In this document: positions 8,030 to 17,910 of the stretch, in pieces
How positions within the stretch are numbered: the first letter of the stretch is position 1
How the letters are laid out: every line of letters starts with the position of its first letter
Translations under genes and position numbers: made by a program
The notes under the pieces: generated by a model
The model's input: the letters and a program-made list of their open reading frames with translations, nothing else
Databases searched by the model: none
What the model was told of the DNA's origin: nothing
From: Dethiobacter alkaliphilus
GTDB lineage: Bacteria > Bacillota > Dethiobacteria > DTU022 > UBA8154
DNA: 58,941 nt
Assembly (NCBI GenBank): GCA_016841605.1
Contig: JAENYV010000013.1
Location: 51,372 to 110,312, forward strand
Direction: 5' to 3'

Positions 8030-11000
8030 ATGTTCAGAGTAATGAAAAGGGGCAAAAAGCGGGCAACATTAGCTGTTATTCTTGTAATAGCTTTATTGCT
8101 AAGCAATATTATTGCTCCCATATCTGCCTTTGCCCTGGAAGATTGTTATTTATTTCTCTGTGCCTATCCCAGTGAAGGCGGGACAGTAGAGGGAGATGGA
8201 AATTATACGGCCGGACAGGAAGTTTCCATAAATGCTGTCCCCAATCCCGGATACAAATTTGATCATTGGGAAGCTTATTGTGGCGGTGAACTGGCAGATC
8301 CGCTGCAGGCCTCAACTACTTATACCGTTCCTGAAGGGACGGCAGAAGTTATGGCTTATTTTGTTCCTGTCTATGAGCTTACTCTGCAGGCTGATCCGGT
8401 TGAAGGCGGGACGACGGCAGGTGACGGCGAGTATAAGGAAATGGAGGAAGTGCAGATAAGTGCCGCTGCCGCTGAAGGCTATATGTTTTCCGGCTGGACG
8501 GATACGGAAGGTGTCCTGGGCGGTAATGTAAATGAAACGTTTGCGTCCTTTTATATGCCGGCAAATCCGATCTCACTGACAGCTAATTTTGTTCCTGTCT
8601 ATGAGCTTACTCTGCAGGCTGACCCGGTTGAAGGCGGGACGACGGCAGGCGACGGCAAGTATGAGGAAAATGAGGAAGTGCAGATAAGTGCCGTTGCCGC
8701 TGAAGGTTACATGTTTTCCGGCTGGACGGATGATGGCGGCGTATTGGCAGATGATGATTTGGAAAAAGCCGTCGTAACTTTCTTCATGCCGGCAGAGGCG
8801 GTATCTTTGACAGCTAACTTTGTTCCGGCATACGACTTAACTTTGTTTGCTAACCCGGCTGAAGGCGGAGAAGCTCTGGATCTTACTGCCGGTGGTCCAT
8901 ACGAGGAAGGTACGGAAGTAGAAATTAGTGCAATTGCCAATGACGGCTATAAGTTTGTCAACTGGACAGCGACAAATTTTGCGCATTTAATAGAAAATGT
9001 AAATGCAGCAATAACAAAATTTATCATGCCTGCTGCCCATGAGACCCTGACAGCCAATTACAAAAATTATGCAATCGCCGATTTGGAAGTAGCGGTTCCC
9101 AACCATACTGTCTATGTGCCAACCGACTATACTTTTACATTTGAGTCGGTAACCGAACTGAACAAAAATTTGGGCGATAAAATATTCATAGTTACGGATC
9201 CATATTACGCAGGCTTTGATTATTCAGGAATAAATCCGGAGGAAATGCCCATTACAATTACAATTAACGGGGAAGAAAGCAGCTACGTAACGAATGCCTC
9301 CTGGGGTGATGAGGATAATCCGCAGATGCTGGAGATCAATCTTCCTGCGGATATCCCGTCAGGTAGCCTGCTGAAGTTTACTCTTTCCGGCGTGAAAAAT
9401 CCGCCCATAATTGGTGAAGCAGTTCCTGCCCTTGTTCATATCGGCGGAGAGGGAGGAGACCCTTTATCAATTGCTTTAGAAGAAGCAGTAGAGTTTATTC
9501 TGCCGAGCATTTCCATTACTCCTGTGGCAGGGCCTGAAGATAAACCGGTAGGGGAAGAAGATGATCCCATGGAGGTCAACCAGCGGCGCAGACTTATTTT
9601 TGAGTTGAAGGATGAGTCGGGTGAACCCTTTGTTGCCCCCAATGATATTACCGGCACCCTGTACAGTAATTCTAACGGGGACTTTTATAACGAATACGCG
9701 GATGTGTATAACGACGATTCCTTTACCATTTTATCAGGTAACTCCGCTACTTATAAGTACTACCGTCCTCTGGCTGTGGGTAACCATACAGTTGATAATT
9801 TTTCAGGTTCCTGGTATCCAAGCAGCAGTCCGTTTGCCGGTGGGTATCTCCAGGCAACCAGCCCCACTATTCCGGTTGCCCCGGCCGGTGAAGTAGAGGC
9901 CTGGATGAATTACTCCCAATTTCCTTCTATCCAGGCAGGAAGTACCGGTCATTTTGCAATTACAGTTGAAAACAGGGATCAATACTGGAACCAGACGGAG
10001 CAGACCCGCAATATTTCCATAATGCTGAAGGCAGTAGCTTTCCGTCAAGACGGCAGTCCTCCGGAAGAAGGAGAGTTTAAAGGAAAACTGCTTCTTCCTG
10101 AGAAGGATGCCGAAGGAAATATTAAATATGACAATGACGGTAATATGCTTTTTGTTGATTGCGGTGATTCGACTGTCATAGAAATACCGGAAGGGGAAAG
10201 AATCGTAGATTTCTACTACTACGATGAAAAATCCACAATTTGGCCTAACGATTATGCTGTCAATATTATCGCGACCGCAGAAAATCTCAACGTCCTTGAC
10301 CAATCTGTCACGGTCTATCCCCTGTCACAGTCGGAAAAGCTGGTTGTTTTGCCCATGGATGGTGTGGAGAAGTTTACAGGAGCAAAATATGAGCTCCAGC
10401 TGCAGGTCCAGGATGCTTTCGGCAATGTGACGGATCTCCAGCCCTGGGCTTTGACGGTTTCTCTGACCAGTAGTTCGGAAACAGGTAAATTTTACAGCGA
10501 CTACTGGCTCGATACGCAGATTACCCAGGTTACTTTAAATTATGAAAATGTAAAAACCTTTTATTATGTTGATACGGCCGCATCGGATCCCGCCATGATT
10601 ACGGCAAAATCGACAGATTTGCAGGACGGCATCATTGATCTGTTTGTGCGGGAACCTCTTTTGACGGTTGACTTTGACAATAATTCAGGAGAAGTGAATC
10701 TGCACCGGAAGTTTGGAATAAAACTTCAAGTTAAGGACGGGGAAAGTTATAAAGATTTTCCGGCGCCAGGCGATTTGACTGTGTATTTGGGCACGGATAA
10801 AGGCGGTGAATTTTTTCAAAATAAAGCGGATAATAACAATCCTATTTACTCCATTGTTATCGAAGAAGGCAGCAGCAGTGCAGAGGCTTACTACCGTCCT
10901 GTTGAAGTCGGCACTCACCAAATTACGGCTACCCTGAACATTTATAATACAACTGTTCAGGACGCAGGCCGACTGGAAGTTACTCCCTCCGGAGAGACAC

Positions 11001-14000
11001 AGAACCGGTTTACAATGATTTCTTCTCCCTTTACCGCCGGAATTCCCGGACGTGTTGACCTGGAAATTCGGGATCAGTATAATAACCCCGTAACCCAGGA
11101 AACAAACAAAATTGTTTATCCGGAAGCATTTGCCGTGGATAGTGCAGGTAATCCTACCGACCTAAACGGCAGGTTAATCAAAGCCGGCGATGACGGTGCT
11201 CCTCTTATGGACGGCAACGAATGGGTAGATTTGGAGAAGGATACGGAAGGCCGGCTATTCGTGGAAGTTCCGGCCGGTGAGAGCGGTATTTCTTTCTATT
11301 ACCTCAATACCCGTGCCACCGGTCCTGTTCCCGACTATTACGTATATCTTCGTGCTAGGGCGGAATCTCTTACAGAGGAGGGGCCGGTTGCCCTGACGGT
11401 AAATGCCGCTGAAACGGCAAAATTGTCAATTAGTGCCCTGGACGGAGAAGAGAAAAACACCGGTGAATCATTCATGCTGCAGCTGGAATTGCAGGATGAG
11501 TTCGGCAATCTCTCGCAGCAGCAGGTATGGCAGGGACCCCTCACTGTAGCGTTAGCGGCGGAAGAAACGACAACAGGAAAATTTTATAGTGATGCATATC
11601 TGCAAGATCGTATTACCCAGCTTACATTCCAAAATTATGAAAACGTTAAAACCTTTTACTTCCAGGATAAGGCGGCAGGAAATCCCTTAGTTAAGGCAAC
11701 GGCGACGGATCTACAATCCGGAAGCCTGGATTTGAGAGTGGTGCAGCCTCCGGAATTTACTGTTACTGCTGCATCATCTTCCCTGGAAGTATATCTGCAC
11801 AATGAAATTAATATTGCACTGAACAAAAGTTATCCTTACGATATCATCGTTTACTTGAGTTCGGCCGTGGAAGAAGATAATTTTGCCTTTTACCCCGGCA
11901 CTTTTTATCCCTCTCCGACCAATAATGTTGCTTCCGTTGATACAGCCGTAATTCCCGCCGGAGAAACCGGGACAACAGTTTATTACCGTTCCCGGTTTGT
12001 GGGAACACACACCATTTTGGCCTATATTGATTCTTTCGGCGGCCTTGAAGCTATTAGCAACGCATTTACAGTAACACCTGCAGCACAAGTTACGCATCAG
12101 CTCGGTCTTGAAACCTGCTTTTTTACTGCCGGGGTTCCCGGACAGGTAAATCTGGAAATATTAGATCAGTATGGTCAGCCCGTACCCCAGGCAGGAGAAA
12201 CTACTGTTTATGTGTCGGCTTATGCTCTGGATCAAGACGGGAAGAGTGCAGATAATTTCTCCGGAAGGTTGCTGAAAGCCGACACCGACGGTTCCCTGAT
12301 TGGCGGAGACAATGCTGCAAATTGGGTCGATGTTGATGAAAACGGTCTGCTAATACCCGACGGCAAAAGCGGTTGCTCCTTCTATTATTACGATGAGCGT
12401 GCGACTGATGATGAGTACAATGTTTTTATTCAAACCGGGGCGGAACATCTCAATATGGACAATTACCGGCAAAAGCTTACTGTAAAATCGGCTCCGGCCG
12501 ACACGGTCCGGATATCTGCTGTGGAAGGGTGTTCCAGGGTTATCTATGATACCTTCCCCCTGCTGGTGGAGCTTGTGGATAAGTTTGGCAATTTGGCAGC
12601 AGCCCAGGATGAGCCGGTCACTATTGAGTTGACTACAGATTCTCCGACCGGACGTTTTTATTCCGATGCTTCCTTGACCCAGCGTATCAGCCAGCTGACC
12701 TTTGATTATTATACGATTTATAGTAATTTCTTTCCCGGTCAACTTATTTATTATGTGGACAGCAATGCGGCAGAAAAAGTTCAAATTTCCGGAGCAGCGC
12801 AAACACCTACTATTAATGCCAGGGCTGTCGATCTCATGGTGCTCCCCCTTCCTTGCTCCATAACCCTGGAGGAGGGAGAAGGAGATGACTGGTTGGTTCA
12901 GCAGAGACGTAAGGTAATCGTCAAGCTCTGGAATAATGAACCGGAGAGCGAAATTTATGATGATCCGTACACGGTTCCTGCTGAACTGGAAAAAGGACTT
13001 CCGTTGCAGCTTTCCTGCAATCCCGAAGGTAAGTTTTATACACATCTGGTCGGCGGCGAAGAACTTGAAGGCAATAATATCGCCGTGCCTCCAGGTGCTT
13101 CCGAGATAGAAGTTTACTTTAACCCTGAATCGCCGGGTCATGTTCAGTTGGCGGCCGGTTTCAGTTACAGGTCCGAGGCTGCTGTCTTTGGTGTCTTGAA
13201 TATTGACGTCAGTGCTGCCGGTCGGGTGCGCTCCATCCTGGAAGGGGAGCTGCATTTCACGGCAGGCGTGCCCGGCGAAGTGTGCGTTGCCCTGGTGGAC
13301 CAGTACGGCAACCGGACCACCGAAGATTCTGATCTGAATGTTGCCCTTCATACTTCTTCGGCAAACGGGAGCTTTTACCTATCTCCGGAAGTGGATAATG
13401 ACGGCAAACCAACCGCTGATGCCATCACGAATGTCCTGATACCTCAAGGCAAGTCAAAGGCTATTGTTTACTACTACGATACAAAAACGACAGGTGGGGA
13501 TTACCGGCTTTTCCTGGATGTTAAACCTGCCGGTTGCAACGGAGATGTCCGGGAAGCTTTTGTGTATCCCGCGGATTCCAAAAACTTAATGATAAGCGTC
13601 TGGGATTATGAGGAATTTTATGATTTGAAGATTGAAAATCAATATGGTTGTCTTGTCCTTCCCGGTCATTCCGGAGAACAGGATAAACTCCTTTCCGGCA
13701 TGCTCTTCCCGGTTACAGTAAGTATTGTGGATGCGATGGGCAACCCTGTGCCGCAGAGTACCCCTCTTACCGTAAACTTGTCAGCGGAAAAAGATGATCC
13801 TGACGCTCCCGGTTCCGGCAAGTTTTATCTGGATGAGGAAGGTACTTTACCGGTAACACAGATAACCATCGGCGGTGATGCAGGCAGCAGCGCGGCCCTT
13901 TATTTTGTGGCTAAAGGAAATAAAGAACTTAACTTTGCTTTGCAGGCGACAGCCCCCGGCCTGGCAAAGGGCGAGAAAACTGTTACCGTTCTGGAAGCAG

Positions 14001-15880
14001 ACGAACTGAGGATTTACTTCCCCTGGGGAGATAATGCAGCCAATCCCGAGCAGCGCAAGCCTTTTGCCATTGTCTTGACCGATGCCCAGGGCCATCCGGC
14101 CAAAGCCTTTGAAGATATTCAGGTGGCTTTACAAGGTGGCCGTTTCTTTATGGGACCCGAGGACTATGAAGATGTTACCGATGTAACGATTAAAGCAGGC
14201 CGTCAAGGGATTATGCTTTTTGTGGAAGCAGGCAGGCTTGAAGGTCCAATGACTATTGAAGCAGTTGCCGAAAATTATGAAAATGCTGGGGCAGTTTTAG
14301 ACGTAAAACACTATCCTTATTATACGCGGGAATTATTTAGAGGCTGGAATATTCTTTCCGTCCCCCTGGAACTTAAGTATAATACCCTGGCGGATATAGT
14401 AAAAGATGCGGAAAATGTCATTGAGCTGGCTTATTATTTTGACGCCGTGAACAAGGAGTGGAAACTGATAACAACGGCAGATTACGGAGATATGCCCATA
14501 AACCCCACAGATGCAGTTTACCTCAAACTAAAAGGTAAAACTCTGGCGGAGTTTTACCCGTTGGAAAGTCCCTCCGGGCCTTACAACCGGACTTTGAAAC
14601 AAGGCTGGAATCTTTTCGGTCCTGCCTTTGACCTGAGCGACTGGAATGCTCATGAGATGAGAGCATCCAATGTCCTTTCCAGTCTAAGCGGTCAATTTGT
14701 TCATGTTATCAGTCCGAGAACAGAAGTGCAGAACCCCTGGGCTTACATTCCCGGTTTATCGAGCAATCCGGATATGCGGGTGACCGAGGGTTACTGGATT
14801 TATATGAAAGAGGAAGGTATTCTGCCGGGCTTTAGTTATACTCCTGTTAGTGGAAATTACTACGGTCATATTCCCTGTCCCGGAGATGATGATTACTGGG
14901 GAGTTATGGAAATGCCCGACCTGACTGTTTCTCCGCCGCCTCTTCCGGCAGCTTTCTACGGAGATGTAGTTGATGCGGAGGGCAACACTATAGAGGAAGG
15001 AACCATTGAAGCTGTTGTCGACGGCATCGTCAGGGGCCGGATAACTTTTAACGACGGCCGGTTCGGCTTATCCGAAGGTGCGCGGCTGGTTGTCCAGAGT
15101 ATGACTAACCTTGGCAGCAAGAAGATTACTTTTTATGTCAACGGATACCGGGCCATGGAAAGCTTCAGGTGGTTCGATACCAGCGGATACCTGAGCGGGG
15201 TCACACTGACGGTGGATACTTCTACCGTCCAGGAAGGGCTGGTGTACAAGGGGCTAGCCGTAAGAGATCCCTATACAGTGGAACTTACCTTCAACGTTAA
15301 TATCTTAAACAATCTGGATAACCCTGATGATCTTAAGGGAGCTGTTCAATTTTCTTCTTCCCTGGGCACCTTCCTTCCCCTTTCGGAAGAGGACTCCGTT
15401 TTCATCGAAAATGATAAGCTGGTCATCAAGTTCAGCCGGAAAATAGCGGGGAATGACAATGAAATTACCCTTGCCGCCAATGCTTTGAAGGATGAGAAGA
15501 ATAATGTGCTTAATTATAACATCAGGACAGCTCCGTTTAATACAGAAGACATCGTTATCGATGAATGCTTCATCGCTACCGCTGCTTTCGGAACCAAATT
15601 TGATCCCGCGGTAGCCCTGCTGCGGAAGTTTCGCGATAAGTGTCTGTTGACCAACACATTGGGTCAGGAATTTGTGGCGCTTTACTATCGCACTTCGCCG
15701 CCTATCGCCGCTTTTATCGCGGGCAACGGTTTCCTGCGCGGAGCAGTCAGAATGCTGCTGGTGCCGTTTATAGTCCTGGCTTACCTTTTGCTCAATCCTG
15801 CTCTGGGATTGCTGATGGCAGCTGTTATTCCGGCTCTTATTGTTTACCGCCGGAGGTTCAGGATCAAAGCGCTGCATTAA
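8030..15880 (+). CDS. Giant secreted Ig-repeat protein with CFI-box C-terminal domain
   Basis: Encodes 2,616 residues. ATG 8030 lies 10 bases after GGGAGG (8014-8019); an in-frame TTG at 8027 is possible and the far-upstream TTG at 7979 is not. The signal peptide (KRGKKR, hydrophobic core, Ala-Phe-Ala) ends near residue 37. Four InlB B-type repeats follow (about 40-345). Then about four copies of a 300-350-aa invasin/filamin-like Ig unit come with recurring TAG(V/I)PG.V...DQYGN, TGKFYSD and FYY.D motifs (about 500-2080). A pair of GWN(I/L) beta units lies near 2105-2260, followed by a short regulatory-like domain and an SbsA-like domain. The C terminus has the CFI box with Cys2513, two hydrophobic segments and a basic tail. 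The fold is typical of a surface stalk or adhesin. It ends 13 bases from the convergent regulator gene. Confidence 0.9.
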   Translation: MFRVMKRGKKRATLAVILVIALLLSNIIAPISAFALEDCYLFLCAYPSEGGTVEGDGNYTAGQEVSINAVPNPGYKFDHWEAYCGGELADPLQASTTYTVPEGTAEVMAYFVPVYELTLQADPVEGGTTAGDGEYKEMEEVQISAAAAEGYMFSGWTDTEGVLGGNVNETFASFYMPANPISLTANFVPVYELTLQADPVEGGTTAGDGKYEENEEVQISAVAAEGYMFSGWTDDGGVLADDDLEKAVVTFFMPAEAVSLTANFVPAYDLTLFANPAEGGEALDLTAGGPYEEGTEVEISAIANDGYKFVNWTATNFAHLIENVNAAITKFIMPAAHETLTANYKNYAIADLEVAVPNHTVYVPTDYTFTFESVTELNKNLGDKIFIVTDPYYAGFDYSGINPEEMPITITINGEESSYVTNASWGDEDNPQMLEINLPADIPSGSLLKFTLSGVKNPPIIGEAVPALVHIGGEGGDPLSIALEEAVEFILPSISITPVAGPEDKPVGEEDDPMEVNQRRRLIFELKDESGEPFVAPNDITGTLYSNSNGDFYNEYADVYNDDSFTILSGNSATYKYYRPLAVGNHTVDNFSGSWYPSSSPFAGGYLQATSPTIPVAPAGEVEAWMNYSQFPSIQAGSTGHFAITVENRDQYWNQTEQTRNISIMLKAVAFRQDGSPPEEGEFKGKLLLPEKDAEGNIKYDNDGNMLFVDCGDSTVIEIPEGERIVDFYYYDEKSTIWPNDYAVNIIATAENLNVLDQSVTVYPLSQSEKLVVLPMDGVEKFTGAKYELQLQVQDAFGNVTDLQPWALTVSLTSSSETGKFYSDYWLDTQITQVTLNYENVKTFYYVDTAASDPAMITAKSTDLQDGIIDLFVREPLLTVDFDNNSGEVNLHRKFGIKLQVKDGESYKDFPAPGDLTVYLGTDKGGEFFQNKADNNNPIYSIVIEEGSSSAEAYYRPVEVGTHQITATLNIYNTTVQDAGRLEVTPSGETQNRFTMISSPFTAGIPGRVDLEIRDQYNNPVTQETNKIVYPEAFAVDSAGNPTDLNGRLIKAGDDGAPLMDGNEWVDLEKDTEGRLFVEVPAGESGISFYYLNTRATGPVPDYYVYLRARAESLTEEGPVALTVNAAETAKLSISALDGEEKNTGESFMLQLELQDEFGNLSQQQVWQGPLTVALAAEETTTGKFYSDAYLQDRITQLTFQNYENVKTFYFQDKAAGNPLVKATATDLQSGSLDLRVVQPPEFTVTAASSSLEVYLHNEINIALNKSYPYDIIVYLSSAVEEDNFAFYPGTFYPSPTNNVASVDTAVIPAGETGTTVYYRSRFVGTHTILAYIDSFGGLEAISNAFTVTPAAQVTHQLGLETCFFTAGVPGQVNLEILDQYGQPVPQAGETTVYVSAYALDQDGKSADNFSGRLLKADTDGSLIGGDNAANWVDVDENGLLIPDGKSGCSFYYYDERATDDEYNVFIQTGAEHLNMDNYRQKLTVKSAPADTVRISAVEGCSRVIYDTFPLLVELVDKFGNLAAAQDEPVTIELTTDSPTGRFYSDASLTQRISQLTFDYYTIYSNFFPGQLIYYVDSNAAEKVQISGAAQTPTINARAVDLMVLPLPCSITLEEGEGDDWLVQQRRKVIVKLWNNEPESEIYDDPYTVPAELEKGLPLQLSCNPEGKFYTHLVGGEELEGNNIAVPPGASEIEVYFNPESPGHVQLAAGFSYRSEAAVFGVLNIDVSAAGRVRSILEGELHFTAGVPGEVCVALVDQYGNRTTEDSDLNVALHTSSANGSFYLSPEVDNDGKPTADAITNVLIPQGKSKAIVYYYDTKTTGGDYRLFLDVKPAGCNGDVREAFVYPADSKNLMISVWDYEEFYDLKIENQYGCLVLPGHSGEQDKLLSGMLFPVTVSIVDAMGNPVPQSTPLTVNLSAEKDDPDAPGSGKFYLDEEGTLPVTQITIGGDAGSSAALYFVAKGNKELNFALQATAPGLAKGEKTVTVLEADELRIYFPWGDNAANPEQRKPFAIVLTDAQGHPAKAFEDIQVALQGGRFFMGPEDYEDVTDVTIKAGRQGIMLFVEAGRLEGPMTIEAVAENYENAGAVLDVKHYPYYTRELFRGWNILSVPLELKYNTLADIVKDAENVIELAYYFDAVNKEWKLITTADYGDMPINPTDAVYLKLKGKTLAEFYPLESPSGPYNRTLKQGWNLFGPAFDLSDWNAHEMRASNVLSSLSGQFVHVISPRTEVQNPWAYIPGLSSNPDMRVTEGYWIYMKEEGILPGFSYTPVSGNYYGHIPCPGDDDYWGVMEMPDLTVSPPPLPAAFYGDVVDAEGNTIEEGTIEAVVDGIVRGRITFNDGRFGLSEGARLVVQSMTNLGSKKITFYVNGYRAMESFRWFDTSGYLSGVTLTVDTSTVQEGLVYKGLAVRDPYTVELTFNVNILNNLDNPDDLKGAVQFSSSLGTFLPLSEEDSVFIENDKLVIKFSRKIAGNDNEITLAANALKDEKNNVLNYNIRTAPFNTEDIVIDECFIATAAFGTKFDPAVALLRKFRDKCLLTNTLGQEFVALYYRTSPPIAAFIAGNGFLRGAVRMLLVPFIVLAYLLLNPALGLLMAAVIPALIVYRRRFRIKALH
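8361..8820 (+). repeat. Near-identical tandem InlB-repeat units
   Basis: Two adjacent units of 228-231 bases, beginning at 8361 and 8589, share almost identical DNA through their first 150 bases, including TTGTTCCTGTCTATGAGC and GACGACGGCAGG. A third, diverged unit begins at 8820. The DNA-level identity points to a recent in-frame duplication; the other repeats in the protein agree only at residue level. Confidence 0.8.
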
Positions 15881-15893
15881 TTATTGCAGGCTT

Positions 15894-17525
15894 TCAAAGT
15901 TGATGATAAAGCTTCTTTAATTTAGTGATAATCTGGTTTTTCGTCCGATTGAAAGACGGTATTTCCGCCTGCAGGTCCTGAAAGAATTCTTCAAATGTCC
16001 GGACGATATTTCCTTCGTTGCTCATGATGGCAACGGGGTGTTTATGGGGAAAACCATGTGAGGTGGTCACCACCGCAGCATGGTTTTCCTTATAAATGAA
16101 GCTCAGATCCGGAGCGGTAATGATGTACTTTTCTCTTCCACCGGCAAAAAAAATTTCGTAGTGTTTATTATTCTCCAGGACCTGAATTGTATGTTCGAGC
16201 AACGCAACCAGTTGCCGCCTGTTAAGATAAATATTTTCCTCTAAAAAGAATTCCACGGAAGAGAGTTTAATATTTTCCTCCCCGGGAAGAGTGAAAAAAA
16301 TATTATATGGAAATATTTCACAGTAGTTGTAATGTTCGGTCATCGCGATAAAGCTTTGCAGGCGTTTTTCATGTAATTGCAGCCGTTTTTTTATCTCTTG
16401 CGGGGGGAGATTGTTGCTTTGCAGGATATCTTCGTATAAGGACAGTGGGATGGTAAGACTGCTGAGATGGTTTTTGAAAGTTATAAGGTCTCCACTACGT
16501 CCTTCCAGCTGGACCATCTTTTCCATAAACGGAATCATTTGCTCCCCTGTAAAAACATACAGCAATTTTTTACATTGCTCCAGGAAAGCATAAAAAGACG
16601 CTTCAAATATTTTTGTTACAAGGGAGTCAGGAAAAAAGAAGGAATAGTTATCACTTTGGGCATCTTCCGGGAGAAAAGAAACGATGCAGGCCTTATTTTT
16701 AATAATAAAATAAGTTGCCTTGATGATGGTATGGACATATTGGGGATGGTAGAAAGATTCAACATTACCGGTCAGATGCAGGGGTAGCCAGTACTTCATA
16801 ATAGATGTTAAATCGGATAATTCCCGGTTAGTGGTGTGAATAATTGTAATTTTATGCCCCTGTTCTAAGGCGAGACGCAGTTTTTCCTCCCACTGCACGG
16901 TAAATTTTTTGTCTTCTAGAATCCATTGTAAATTTTCCTGGCTGGTAAGAAGTAATTCAAGAGGTTCGGCTGAGGTCAGCACCAGATCCAAAAAAGCCAG
17001 AACCGCCTCTCTTTTCCCGGCTCTTCCCCGGTAAAGTTCGAAGTGGTGTAAACTTTTAAACAGAGAAAGTGTTTCGGGTTTGTTCATTTTAAACAAAAAA
17101 GGAGCGGTGATGTTTTTCTTTCCTGCGGGTTGAGTAAATATCCCGTCAAATATGTTCAGAAAAGCGGAGGTGCCGCCAGGCTCATTTTGGGTGTGAGGAT
17201 GATATTTACTTGCCGCTTCCTTTTCATTTTCAGGGGAAAGCCATTCGGCCAGCGCCTCCTGGAGAGCTGCAGAACTCTCCTTGTCTGTGAGCGCAGCGTG
17301 TTCTTCCAGGACTTTCAGCAGCTCAACTCTTTGAAAATTGTGTAGATGCAAACTGGAAAAATAGCTTACCATTTCCGCCGGATAGGGGGATACTGCAGAT
17401 GGTACCCTCTTTTTATTACGCCATTTACTGACGAGGGAAGGGTCAACACTTAAGGCCCTGGCCAGTTTGCTGTTATTAACCTTCAGCGTTTTCATCAAAA
17501 GATTAAGCTTGTCACCAAAATCCAT
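15894..17525 (-). CDS. XRE-type HTH regulator with large unknown C-terminal region
   Basis: Encodes 543 residues. ATG at 17525 follows AAGGGTGGG; a TTG six codons upstream is less likely. Residues about 3-60 form a lambda-repressor-like helix-turn-helix (KLNLLMKTLKV..., then SKLARALSVDPSLVSKWRN), so it should bind DNA. The remaining 480 residues match no family I can name. They look mixed alpha/beta, with long helical stretches around 60-110 and 320-400, and no membrane segment. The protein could sense a ligand or partner. The gene lies between, and divergent from, the giant CFI-box gene, and its 3' end converges on another CFI-box gene. Its own promoter overlaps a repeated ATGACAA motif, which suggests autoregulation and control of the surface-protein genes (inference). 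Confidence 0.85.
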   Translation of the reverse strand: MDFGDKLNLLMKTLKVNNSKLARALSVDPSLVSKWRNKKRVPSAVSPYPAEMVSYFSSLHLHNFQRVELLKVLEEHAALTDKESSAALQEALAEWLSPENEKEAASKYHPHTQNEPGGTSAFLNIFDGIFTQPAGKKNITAPFLFKMNKPETLSLFKSLHHFELYRGRAGKREAVLAFLDLVLTSAEPLELLLTSQENLQWILEDKKFTVQWEEKLRLALEQGHKITIIHTTNRELSDLTSIMKYWLPLHLTGNVESFYHPQYVHTIIKATYFIIKNKACIVSFLPEDAQSDNYSFFFPDSLVTKIFEASFYAFLEQCKKLLYVFTGEQMIPFMEKMVQLEGRSGDLITFKNHLSSLTIPLSLYEDILQSNNLPPQEIKKRLQLHEKRLQSFIAMTEHYNYCEIFPYNIFFTLPGEENIKLSSVEFFLEENIYLNRRQLVALLEHTIQVLENNKHYEIFFAGGREKYIITAPDLSFIYKENHAAVVTTSHGFPHKHPVAIMSNEGNIVRTFEEFFQDLQAEIPSFNRTKNQIITKLKKLYHQL

Positions 17526-17600
17526 TGTACCCACCCTTTGCAAGGTTTGGAAAATTCAGATACAACCAGGCAGTCGCAACCCTCTTATCTTATATTTTCT

Positions 17601-17629
17601 ATCATAACACAGCAATTTAAACATGACAA
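17601..17629 (-). promoter_or_regulatory. Promoter of the HTH regulator gene
   Basis: Read on the minus strand, TTGTCA (17629-17624) and TATGAT (17606-17601) are separated by 17 bases, each a 5/6 match to consensus. The start codon at 17525 lies about 75 bases downstream. The -35 box lies within one of the ATGACAA repeats. Confidence 0.65.
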
Positions 17630-17810
17630 TTCATGACAAGCTGTGTCCGTGACAAATGGCTTCGCAAAGCATTATTGGGAGTATTTAAACTAAATTTGTG
17701 TTCCCTATCACAGAAATGAGGCGGTTATTATTTAAGAATATGTTACAGCTGTAATTCAGCATGGGAGTTACATAAATAGTGAGTTAAGTGGCATGGAATG
17801 TCCATGACAA
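17623..17810. promoter_or_regulatory. ATGACAA/GTGACAA direct repeats in the divergent intergenic region
   Basis: ATGACAA occurs at 17623-17629, 17633-17639 and 17804-17810, with GTGACAA at 17649-17655. The first two are exactly 10 bases apart, one helical turn, and the first overlaps the regulator's -35 box. This suits an operator array for the adjacent HTH protein. The 385-base gap (17526-17910) also holds a TTCCCTATCACAG element (17701-17713). No small gene is visible in it. Confidence 0.45.
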
Positions 17811-17847
17811 ATCCAATTATGGGGTATTATTCCAAAAGATGAAGAAT

Positions 17848-17853
17848 TATAAT
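17848..17853 (+). promoter_or_regulatory. Possible -10 box for the 29.6-kb gene
   Basis: A perfect TATAAT lies 58 bases before the ATG at 17911, but no good -35 box is found 16-18 bases upstream. Such a promoter would need an activator. ATGACAA at 17804-17810 lies about 37 bases upstream of it. Confidence 0.35.
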
Positions 17854-17910
17854 GGAACCATGTCCGGAAAGTGTCAAGCATAAGACTAAATTACGAGGTG
17901 AAAAGAAATA

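Noticed and set aside
12350-13351. Minus-strand open frame of 333 codons antisense to the 2,616-aa gene
   Set aside because: The plus frame is a well-formed repeat protein with clear codon bias; the antisense product has no domain, signal or ribosome site.
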